From: Telluria beijingensis
GTDB taxonomy: Bacteria; Pseudomonadota; Gammaproteobacteria; Burkholderiales; Burkholderiaceae_D
Assembly: GCF_030770395.1 (NCBI RefSeq)
Contig: NZ_CP132480.1
Span: 5,018,423-5,069,476 of the forward strand
Length of the DNA: 51,054 bases
Direction of reading: 5' to 3'
Shown: piece by piece, positions 6,578-13,349 of the stretch
How positions within the stretch are numbered: the stretch's first letter is position 1
Layout: every line of letters begins with the position of its first letter
Made by a program: the position numbers and the translations under genes
The notes under the pieces: model-generated
The model's database searches: none
What the model saw: only the letters and a program-made list of their open reading frames with translations
What the model was told of the DNA's origin: nothing

Positions 6578-9133
6578 ATGCACAAACCACTCGCTATCGT
6601 CGTGGCGCTTGCCGCCGCATTCTCGCAGCACGCCGCCGCCCAGGACATCGAAAAAGTCGTCGTCACCGGCTCCAATATCCGCACTACCCAGAAAGAGGGC
6701 GCCAGCGCCGTCCAGGTCATCTCGGCCAAGGAGCTGGCCGCCACCGGCAAGGCCAGCATCGCCGACGTGATCCGCTCGATTTCGGCCAACAGCGGCAACA
6801 GCTACAACGAACAGTACACCGGCAGCTTCTCGGCCGGCACCGCCGGCCTGTCGCTGCGCGGCCTGGGCCAGAAGAACACGCTGATCCTGGTGAACGGCAA
6901 GCGCGTCAGCCCCTACGCCACCGCCCAGAACCTGCAGGAAGTCTTCGTCGACCTGAACAGCCTGCCGATGGCGGCGGTGCAGCGGATCGAGGTGCTCAAG
7001 GACGGCGCCTCGTCGGTCTACGGCTCGGACGCCGTGGCCGGCGTGGTCAACATCATCCTTTATAAAGAGTTCAAGGGTACCGAGATCAGTGCCCAGTACG
7101 GCAGCTCGACCGAGGGCACCGGCCAGAAGGACAAGAGCGTGACCCTGCAGACCGGCGTCGGTTCGCTGGTCGAGGATGGCTACAGCATCGTGTTCTCGGC
7201 CGACGCGCAGTGGCGCGACAAACTGCAGCAGGACCAGGTGGGCTGGATGGCGGGCAGCGACTTCCGCGACAATCCGAGCGGCACGCTGGCCTGGGTGCCG
7301 ACCAACTACGTCAACAACGATCCGACCCAGTGGCTGGGCGGAGTCCAGGGTCCTTTGGCCGTCCAGCCCTATGGCCAGATCACGCCTGGCCGTACTGGCA
7401 ATGTGCTGGCCTACAACCCGGCCGAATACAAGACCCTGATCCCGGGCATCCAGCGCGCCCACGCCTCGCTGCGCGGCACCGTCAAGCTGGGCCAGGACCA
7501 CGAGGCGTATGCCGAAGTACTGTACGGCCGCTCGCGCGCCGACCAGGCCTTCAGCGCGCCGCTGACCGTCGGCACCGGCCTGCGCGCATGGAACGACGCC
7601 ACCCAGCAGCTGGACGACATCCGTGTCGTGCTGCCAGTCGGTCATCCGAACAATCGCGGCACGACGCCGCTCCCGTTCAACGCCACCCTGTTCGACCTGG
7701 GTCCGCGCATGAAGCAGGGCCGTGTAGAATTCTTCCGTTTCCTGACCGGCGTGAAGGGCTACGTCGGCGGCTGGGAATACGATGCCTCGGTTGGCCACTC
7801 GGGCAGCGAACTAAAAGAGACGGTGCAGAACTTCGTCAACCGCTATGAATTCGAGAAGGTACTGGCGGACGGCAGCTATGACTTCATCAACCAGGCCAAT
7901 AACAGCGAAGCGGTGCGGGACCGCCTGCGCCTGTCGACCCTGCGTCCGGCCGAATCCAAGCTGACCACGGTGGACCTGAGCGCCACCCGCGAGCTTGCCC
8001 AATTACCGGCCGGCGCGCTCGGTTTCGCAGTCGGCGCCCAGTGGCGCCGCGAAGAGATGGATTCGCAAACCTCCATCGCGGTGCTGTCGGGCACCGAGCT
8101 GCGCCCGGCGATCAATATCATCGACGGCAAGCGCGACGTGGCCGCGCTGTTCGCCGAGCTGAACGTGCCGTTGCTGCAAGACCTGAACCTGAACCTGGCC
8201 GGCCGCGGCGACCGATACGACGATTTCGGCAGCGCCTTCTCGCCCAAGGCCAGCCTGCGCTGGCAGGCGGCGCCCTGGCTGCTGGTGCGCGGCACCGTGT
8301 CGCGCGGTTTCCGCGCGCCGTCGCTGCCCGAGATCACCAACTCGACCTCGGTCAGCTACGGCAACGTGGTCGACCCGCGCGATCCGATCTCGCCGACCCA
8401 GGCGCGCGGCATCACCAACCTGACGATCGCGAACCCCGACCTGTCGCCGGAGCGCTCGACCAATGCCAACTTCGGCATCGTGATCGCGCCGAACAGCCGC
8501 ACCAGCCTGGGCCTGGACTTCTACCGCATCCGCACCAAGGGCGTGATCGGCACCGAGTCGGCCGACAACATCATCGCCAACGAGGCGACCAGCCCGGACA
8601 AGATCGTGCGCGACGCCCAGGGACGCATCCTGACCCTGTACCGCCAGTACGCCAACCAGGGCAATCGCTCGGTCTCCGGCTTCGACATCGACCTGCGCCA
8701 CGTGCAGCCGCTTGCGGCCTACGGCAAGCTGACGCTCAATGCGCAACTGAGCCGGGTGCTGTCCTTCGAACAGCCGCTGGCCGTGGGCCTGCCCCTGACC
8801 GAGGGCGCCGGCAACAACTATTTTGGCTCGATTCCGAAATGGCGCGGTGTGACCGGCCTGACCTGGGACATCCAGGACTGGACCAATACGCTGGTCTGGA
8901 ACTACATCGACGGCTACGACCAGACCACCCGGCAGGGCGAGCGCGTGAAACCGTATGGAACCTTCGACCTGAACCTGGCGTACCGGGCGAGCGAGGCGGC
9001 GACGGTCAGCTTCATCGTGCATAACCTGGGCGACAAGCGGCCGTCGTGGGATTCGTCGACCGCCTTCTTCGACTTCACCCAGGGCGATCCGCGCGGGCGC
9101 GTGGCGTCGGTGAAGGTCAATTACCGGTTCTAA
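6578..9133 (+). CDS. TonB-dependent outer-membrane receptor
   Basis: An 851-aa protein with a signal peptide (cleavage near AAAQD, residue 22). The TonB box-like segment is EKVVVTGSNIR (residues 24-34), the plug domain includes LRGLGQKNTLILVNGKRV and QRIEVLKDGASSVYGSDAVAGVVNII, and a 22-strand-type barrel ends in the outer-membrane signature VASVKVNYRF. The VTGSNIR subtype is common among receptors expanded in Massilia, Xanthomonas and Caulobacter, often for saccharides, peptides or other large nutrients rather than iron; the substrate is not visible. It has its own promoter (6310-6337) and is followed by a LytS/LytTR-type two-component pair that could sense or regulate related functions. Confidence 0.92.
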   Translation: MHKPLAIVVALAAAFSQHAAAQDIEKVVVTGSNIRTTQKEGASAVQVISAKELAATGKASIADVIRSISANSGNSYNEQYTGSFSAGTAGLSLRGLGQKNTLILVNGKRVSPYATAQNLQEVFVDLNSLPMAAVQRIEVLKDGASSVYGSDAVAGVVNIILYKEFKGTEISAQYGSSTEGTGQKDKSVTLQTGVGSLVEDGYSIVFSADAQWRDKLQQDQVGWMAGSDFRDNPSGTLAWVPTNYVNNDPTQWLGGVQGPLAVQPYGQITPGRTGNVLAYNPAEYKTLIPGIQRAHASLRGTVKLGQDHEAYAEVLYGRSRADQAFSAPLTVGTGLRAWNDATQQLDDIRVVLPVGHPNNRGTTPLPFNATLFDLGPRMKQGRVEFFRFLTGVKGYVGGWEYDASVGHSGSELKETVQNFVNRYEFEKVLADGSYDFINQANNSEAVRDRLRLSTLRPAESKLTTVDLSATRELAQLPAGALGFAVGAQWRREEMDSQTSIAVLSGTELRPAINIIDGKRDVAALFAELNVPLLQDLNLNLAGRGDRYDDFGSAFSPKASLRWQAAPWLLVRGTVSRGFRAPSLPEITNSTSVSYGNVVDPRDPISPTQARGITNLTIANPDLSPERSTNANFGIVIAPNSRTSLGLDFYRIRTKGVIGTESADNIIANEATSPDKIVRDAQGRILTLYRQYANQGNRSVSGFDIDLRHVQPLAAYGKLTLNAQLSRVLSFEQPLAVGLPLTEGAGNNYFGSIPKWRGVTGLTWDIQDWTNTLVWNYIDGYDQTTRQGERVKPYGTFDLNLAYRASEAATVSFIVHNLGDKRPSWDSSTAFFDFTQGDPRGRVASVKVNYRF

Positions 9134-9145
9134 GGAAGGCGCCGG

Positions 9146-9195
9146 GGCGCAGCGGCTTCGGTCGAACCGGCGGCCGCTTCGCGCCATTCTTTCTT
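9146..9195 (+). terminator. Probable terminator after the TonB-dependent receptor
   Basis: GGCGC-A-GCGGC (9146-9156) pairs with GCCGC-TTC-GCGCC (9173-9185), followed by ATTCTTTCTT. It lies just past the receptor stop. The stem is interrupted, so the call is moderate. Confidence 0.4.
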
Positions 9196-9201
9196 CGATT
9201 C

Positions 9202-9230
9202 GTCGCACCCCGGCTTGCCGCCGGTGCGAC
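9202..9230. repeat. Perfect 8-bp inverted repeat upstream of the histidine kinase gene
   Basis: GTCGCACC (9202-9209) and GGTGCGAC (9223-9230) are perfect inverted repeats around 13 nt that themselves contain GGC/GCC. No T-run follows. It may be a second receptor terminator or a leader element of the two-component operon that starts at 9280. Confidence 0.4.
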
Positions 9231-9279
9231 TGCTGGGCACAATGGCTTCCATCTTGTCGATCCATGAAGGCCAGCCAGC

Positions 9280-10374
9280 ATGTCGAGTCTTACGCTTCCC
9301 ATCCTTCCCCGGCGCCTGTCGCGCCCGCGCCGCCTGCTGGCGGACCTGCCGCTGTCGATCGGCATCAGCGCGCTGCTGGCGGCCTTCATCAGCCTCGTTT
9401 CCGGCCAGTTCCTCGAGAACCTGCTGGTCTCGATCCTGATCGGCTGTATCTCCTTCACCCTGGTCAATGGCGGACGCCTGCTGTTCTGGGACCGGCCGAA
9501 CTGGGGCGTGCGCGAATGGGCGCCGTTCATGGCGCTGGCGGTGGTCGCGTCCCCGGTGGCGCACTTCTTCGGGCTGCACCTTGCCGGCCTGCTGCTGGAC
9601 ATCCGCACGCCGACCCTGGCCGAGTACCCGACCGTGGAACGCATCAGCATGGTCCTGTTCACCCTGCTGGGGACGACCCTGATGGTGGTGCTTGTCATGA
9701 ACCGCGAGCGGGTGCGCCGTATCGAGGACGAGCATGCCCAGGCCCGGCTGCGCGCCGAGATCATCGAGCGCCAGGCCTTGCAGTCGCAATTGCGGCTGCT
9801 GCAGGCCCAGATCGAACCGCATATGCTGTTCAACACGCTGGCCAACCTGCAGGGCCTGATCGCCATCGATCCGGACCGCGCCAGCGAGATGCTGGACCAG
9901 CTGATCCAGTACCTGCGCGCCACCCTGAGCGTCTCGCGCTCCGAGACCACGACGCTGGAGCAGGAATTCGCCGCGATGCAGGCCTACCTGGGCCTGATGG
10001 GCGTGCGCATGGGCGAGCGGCTGGCCTATCGCCTCGAGCTGCCGCCGGAATTGCGCACCGCGCGCCTGCCCACGATGCTGCTGCAGCCGCTGGTGGAAAA
10101 CGCCATCGTGCACGGCCTGGAGCCCAAGGTCGACGGCGGCGAGGTGGTGGTGACCGCCATCGCTCGCGGCGACAGCCTCGAGATCGAGGTGCGCGACAGC
10201 GGACTCGGGCTGGGTCAGCTGCCACCGCGCCGCGGCGGCAGTGGGGTCGGCGTATCGACCACCCGCGAGCGGCTGGATGTACTGTACGGCGAACGCGCCG
10301 CGATCACCCTCACGCCAGCCGAACCGCAAGGTACGCTGGCCCGACTGACTCTTCCATTGGAGACCACCGCATGA
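9280..10374 (+). CDS. Sensor histidine kinase, LytS/YehU (His_kinase PF06580) type
   Basis: A 364-aa membrane sensor kinase. About four hydrophobic segments occupy residues 20-150 (for example SIGISALLAAFISLVSG and MVLFTLLGTTLMVVLVM). A coiled linker (RVRRIEDEHAQARLRAEIIERQALQSQL) leads to the phospho-acceptor region LQAQIEPHMLFNTLANLQ with His181. The ATPase domain has LLQPLVENAIVHGLEPK (N box) and VRDSGLGLGQ...GVGVSTTRERL (G boxes). The start is supported by GAAGG 9 nt upstream. The stop overlaps the start of the response regulator as ATGA, so the two are translationally coupled partners. The signal sensed is unknown. Confidence 0.93.
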   Translation: MSSLTLPILPRRLSRPRRLLADLPLSIGISALLAAFISLVSGQFLENLLVSILIGCISFTLVNGGRLLFWDRPNWGVREWAPFMALAVVASPVAHFFGLHLAGLLLDIRTPTLAEYPTVERISMVLFTLLGTTLMVVLVMNRERVRRIEDEHAQARLRAEIIERQALQSQLRLLQAQIEPHMLFNTLANLQGLIAIDPDRASEMLDQLIQYLRATLSVSRSETTTLEQEFAAMQAYLGLMGVRMGERLAYRLELPPELRTARLPTMLLQPLVENAIVHGLEPKVDGGEVVVTAIARGDSLEIEVRDSGLGLGQLPPRRGGSGVGVSTTRERLDVLYGERAAITLTPAEPQGTLARLTLPLETTA

Positions 10375-11171
10375 CCCGCGCTCTGATTGCAGAAGACGAA
10401 CCGATCCTCGCCGCCACCCTGGCCAAGACCTTGCAGGGCCTGTGGCCAGAGCTGGAGATCGTGGCCACGGCGCCCAATGGGCTGGCGGCGGTGGAGCAGG
10501 GCCTGGCGTTGCGTCCGGAGATCCTGTTCCTCGATATCCGCATGCCGGGCCAGACCGGGCTGGAGGCGGCCGAGGAGCTGGCCGAGCGCTGGGAAGGACC
10601 GCATCCGTTCCCGCACATCGTGTTCGTGACGGCGTTCGACGATTATGCGGTCGAGGCTTTCGAGCGGGCGGCGGTCGATTATGTGCTCAAGCCGGTGAGC
10701 GCGGGACGGCTCGGCAAGACCGTGGAGCGCCTGCGCGCGCTGGTGGACGCGCCCAGCGCACCGGTCGCCGGCGCGCCCTGTGCGGATACGCTCGGCCAGT
10801 TGCTGGGCCAGCTCCAGGCGCTGTTGCCGACCACGGCGGCGCCCGAGCGCTTGACCATGGTGCGCGCGGCGGTCGGCAATGTCGTGCGCATGATTCCGGT
10901 GGCCGACGTCGTGTTCTTCCAGGCGGTCGACAAGTATGTGAACGTGGTGACGGCGGACAGCGAGGCGCTGATTCGGGTGCCGCTGAAGGACTTGTTGCCG
11001 CAGCTCGATCCGGAGCAGTTCAGGCAGGTCAGCCGCAGCATGGTGGTCAATATGGCGTGCGTGGCGAGTGCCGGGCGGGACGATCTAGGCAAGGTGACCC
11101 TGAATTTGCGTGGGAGGACGGACAAGCCGCGGGTCAGTCCGGTGTATGCGCATTTGTTCAGGCAGATGTAG
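10371..11171 (+). CDS. LytTR-family response regulator
   Basis: A 266-aa response regulator. The receiver domain spans residues 1-120, with the acidic pocket at EDE (residues 8-10), the phospho-acceptor Asp55 in ILFLDIRMPG, Thr/Ala in VFVTAFD and Lys in YVLKPV. A linker leads to a LytTR DNA-binding domain (about residues 155-266: VRMIPVADVVFFQAVDKYVNVVT... FRQVSRSMVVNM...LRGR). The start at 10371 overlaps the kinase stop by 4 nt. LytTR regulators bind imperfect direct repeats; the targets are not evident here, although the preceding TonB-dependent receptor is a candidate by proximity. The gene ends 11 bp from the convergent small membrane protein gene. Confidence 0.93.
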   Translation: MTRALIAEDEPILAATLAKTLQGLWPELEIVATAPNGLAAVEQGLALRPEILFLDIRMPGQTGLEAAEELAERWEGPHPFPHIVFVTAFDDYAVEAFERAAVDYVLKPVSAGRLGKTVERLRALVDAPSAPVAGAPCADTLGQLLGQLQALLPTTAAPERLTMVRAAVGNVVRMIPVADVVFFQAVDKYVNVVTADSEALIRVPLKDLLPQLDPEQFRQVSRSMVVNMACVASAGRDDLGKVTLNLRGRTDKPRVSPVYAHLFRQM

Positions 11172-11182
11172 TACGGCGCGGG

Positions 11183-11599
11183 CTACTCGACGTCAGGGAA
11201 AAAGAAGACGCTATCGATCTCCCCGTCATACTTGTCCGCCTCGAGTACCAATAGATAATCCGGGCCATACATGCTGCTCACCGTATCCGGGCCAACCACA
11301 TAGGCTAGATTCGTATCATAGTCGTAGTAACTGGTCTGGGGTCCGAGAAGCGCCTCGATGTCCTTCCGCTTGAAACCCGAGACATCGTACTGCTCGAGAA
11401 ATGACGCGGTCATCTCGGCTCGCTGAATTTGAGAGGCATTTGCCCAGGCCTGCACACTGAATTCGCGTGTCCCGAGCTTTCGTGCCTGGCGTTCGACTGA
11501 GTACCACCAGCTATATGCGAGCGTCAGCAGCGTAGCGAGGGCTGCCAGGATCAGATACGCCAGGAACCGATGCTTGAGTAGCTGCCTGTGTGCTTGCAT
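11183..11599 (-). CDS. Small membrane-anchored protein, paralogue of the adjacent lipoprotein
   Basis: A 138-aa protein with one N-terminal transmembrane helix (about residues 12-31) and an extracytoplasmic remainder. By hand alignment without gaps, 55 of its last 98 residues are identical to the last 98 of the neighbouring lipoprotein at 11605-11982; the shared core is REFS.xAWA, MTASFL.QYD, LGP.T.YY.YD and VGPDTVSS. The layout (helix, LGP turn, then strands) is reminiscent of small BamE/SmpA-like domains, but I do not recognise the family with certainty. It starts 5 bp after its paralogue's stop, in an islet with visibly lower G+C than its surroundings. It may be an immunity or adaptor protein for the toxin-like protein upstream (inference). 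Confidence 0.7.
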   Translation of the reverse strand: MQAHRQLLKHRFLAYLILAALATLLTLAYSWWYSVERQARKLGTREFSVQAWANASQIQRAEMTASFLEQYDVSGFKRKDIEALLGPQTSYYDYDTNLAYVVGPDTVSSMYGPDYLLVLEADKYDGEIDSVFFFPDVE

Positions 11600-11604
11600 A
11601 GCAT

Positions 11605-11982
11605 CTACTTGACCTCGGGGACAAATTGTACCCGTTCGATCCGGCCATTATTCTTGTTCGCTTCAAACGCCCACAGATAACCTTTTCCGTGAATACTGCT
11701 GACTGTGTCTGGTCCGACGAAATAGGCTGGGTTATTGTCGTAGTAATAATACCCGGTAGAGGGCCCCAGGATTTTCTCGACCTGGCGCCGGTCCAGCGTT
11801 GTTGCGTCATATTGCCGCAAAAATGACGCAGTCATTTGGCCCCGTTCTATCCGCGTTGCCGCAGCCCACGCCTCTGGCGAGAACTCACGTTGCCCCAGCT
11901 TCGTTGCCTGTTCGAGGACCGCATCCTGCGAACACGCAGAGAGGACAAGCGACACTGACAGTGCAGCGAGAATGTAGTGCAT
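11605..11982 (-). CDS. Small lipoprotein, tandem paralogue
   Basis: A 125-aa lipoprotein with the signal MHYILAALSVSLVLSAC (lipobox LSAC, Cys17). The mature part is a paralogue of the protein at 11183-11599 (55/98 identities by hand alignment), with the same REFS...AWA, MTASFL.QYD, LGP.T and VGPDTVSS core. The two copies differ in their anchor, one a lipid and the other a transmembrane helix, which suggests duplication followed by divergence. It lies 9 bp downstream of the toxin-like gene at 11992-12396, so the three genes form one unit. The function is unknown; periplasmic immunity to that protein is one hypothesis. Confidence 0.72.
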   Translation of the reverse strand: MHYILAALSVSLVLSACSQDAVLEQATKLGQREFSPEAWAAATRIERGQMTASFLRQYDATTLDRRQVEKILGPSTGYYYYDNNPAYFVGPDTVSSIHGKGYLWAFEANKNNGRIERVQFVPEVK

Positions 11983-11991
11983 ACCAGTATC

Positions 11992-12396
11992 CTAACGTTC
12001 GATAACCTTGAGACGGCCAGAGCGGAGTGCTTCCATGCATCGCAAGATCAGTATCTGATTTGGACCCCCGTAACGACCAATGTTCAGACCGACAGCGTTA
12101 TTGTGCAAATCCATCGCTTTTTCGTCTGGAGGATTATCCGGAAATGCCTCATGCGCGTTCGTGTATCGCAACGCGCTGGCATACTCGATGTCTCGCGCAA
12201 GAAGCGCGGACCAAAAACAGTGCCGGAATGCGTCGCCTGGCGTATTGCGCCGATCCCCGGGAAATCGGGGCTCGCTTTCGAGTAAGGCGCGTTGGGAGGC
12301 CCGCTTGATGACCGCAATCTGTTCGGGGAAAATAGCAAGATGAATTTTCTCACTCGCCGTCAGTTTTTGGAACGAATCCGAATACGTCGTCGTCAT
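11992..12396 (-). CDS. Small protein resembling a DUF6973-type polymorphic-toxin domain
   Basis: A 134-aa protein without a signal peptide or membrane segment. Its conserved-looking residues are spaced like a hydrolase or metal-binding fold: NTPGDAFRHCFW (Asp55, Arg58, His59), NAHE (His82, Glu83) and MDLHNNAVG (Asp96, Asn99, Asn100). This motif order resembles DUF6973-like domains that I recall at the C-termini of bacterial polymorphic toxins and as stand-alone small proteins; I could not verify this by search. It is the first gene of a lower-G+C three-gene unit whose other members are paralogous envelope proteins. An effector with two immunity-like proteins is a plausible but unproven reading. 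Confidence 0.55.
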   Translation of the reverse strand: MTTTYSDSFQKLTASEKIHLAIFPEQIAVIKRASQRALLESEPRFPGDRRNTPGDAFRHCFWSALLARDIEYASALRYTNAHEAFPDNPPDEKAMDLHNNAVGLNIGRYGGPNQILILRCMEALRSGRLKVIER

Positions 12397-12560
12397 GAGG
12401 GTCCTCTCGATAACAGGCGCTCAGAGTATTTCATAGCTCTGCGCCGGCGCTCTTGGTCATGCTCAAGGGGAGCGCGTTCCGGGATCGGCTGATCAATCCG
12501 GGGGCGTCAGCGAACTCCGAATTGAGTAAAATGCCACCTTTCGCCCAACCAGATCACACG

Positions 12561-13349
12561 ATGGAACTCCGCGCCGCCGCGCTGCACGCGCTGCTCGAAA
12601 CCGATCCCGCCACCAAGGCCCAGGCCGTCGCCGCGCTGGCCGCTGCCGTCAAGGTGGGGAGCGTGCGCATCGACACCGAGGCCGCCATCGAAGCCCCTCC
12701 CGGCATCCCCGGCCGCCCGGCGCGCCCCGAACTGGTCCCGCCGCTGCAGGTCGGCCGCCGCTCGATGGCCACCCCGGAAGGCCGCGCCATGCTGGTCCAC
12801 GCCCTGGCCCACATCGAGTTCAACGCCATCAACCTGGCGCTCGACGCGCTGTGGCGTTTCAAGGGTATGCCGGCGCAGTTTTACCTCGACTGGCTGCGCG
12901 TGGCCGACGAAGAGGCGCTGCACTTCACGCTGCTGAGCGCGCACCTGGCGACGCTGGGCCATGCCTACGGCGATTTCCCTGGCCATGACAGCCTGTGGGA
13001 GATGGTCGCCAAGACCAGCGACGACGTGATGGCGCGCATGGCCCTGGTGCCGCGCACGCTGGAGGCGCGCGGGCTGGATGCGATTCCGCCGCTGCGCAAG
13101 AAGATCGCCCAGGCCGGCGATCTGGCAGCGGCGCTGATCCTCGACCGCCTGCTGGTGGACGAAGTAGGGCATGTCGAGATCGGCAACCGCTGGTACTTCA
13201 GCCTGTGCGCGGAGCGCGGCCTGGAGCCGATCGCCACCTATGACGCGCTCACTGCGCGCTACAAGGCGCCAGTCCTGAAAGGCCCATTCAATATCGAAGG
13301 CCGGCGCCAGGCCGGCTTCACCGAGGCCGAGCTGCAGCGTTACCGCTGA
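12561..13349 (+). CDS. DUF455 family ferritin-like protein
   Basis: A 262-aa DUF455 protein. The family is predicted to be a ferritin-like four-helix bundle, and possible metal ligands are visible in HIEFNAINLALD (His84, Glu86), DEEALHFTLL (Glu118, His121) and VDEVGHVEIGNRWY (about residues 204-217). ATG 12561 is chosen because the family typically begins close to MELRAAAL; longer in-frame starts at 12531 and 12453 lack ribosome sites. Its biochemical role is not established. The stop codon overlaps the DNA polymerase II start by one base (TGATG), so the two are translationally coupled. Confidence 0.87.
   Translation: MELRAAALHALLETDPATKAQAVAALAAAVKVGSVRIDTEAAIEAPPGIPGRPARPELVPPLQVGRRSMATPEGRAMLVHALAHIEFNAINLALDALWRFKGMPAQFYLDWLRVADEEALHFTLLSAHLATLGHAYGDFPGHDSLWEMVAKTSDDVMARMALVPRTLEARGLDAIPPLRKKIAQAGDLAAALILDRLLVDEVGHVEIGNRWYFSLCAERGLEPIATYDALTARYKAPVLKGPFNIEGRRQAGFTEAELQRYR

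Noticed and set aside
6368..7798. 476-aa minus-strand ORF opposite the TonB-dependent receptor
   Set aside because: Antisense of a well-supported receptor; composition typical of complement-frame translation.
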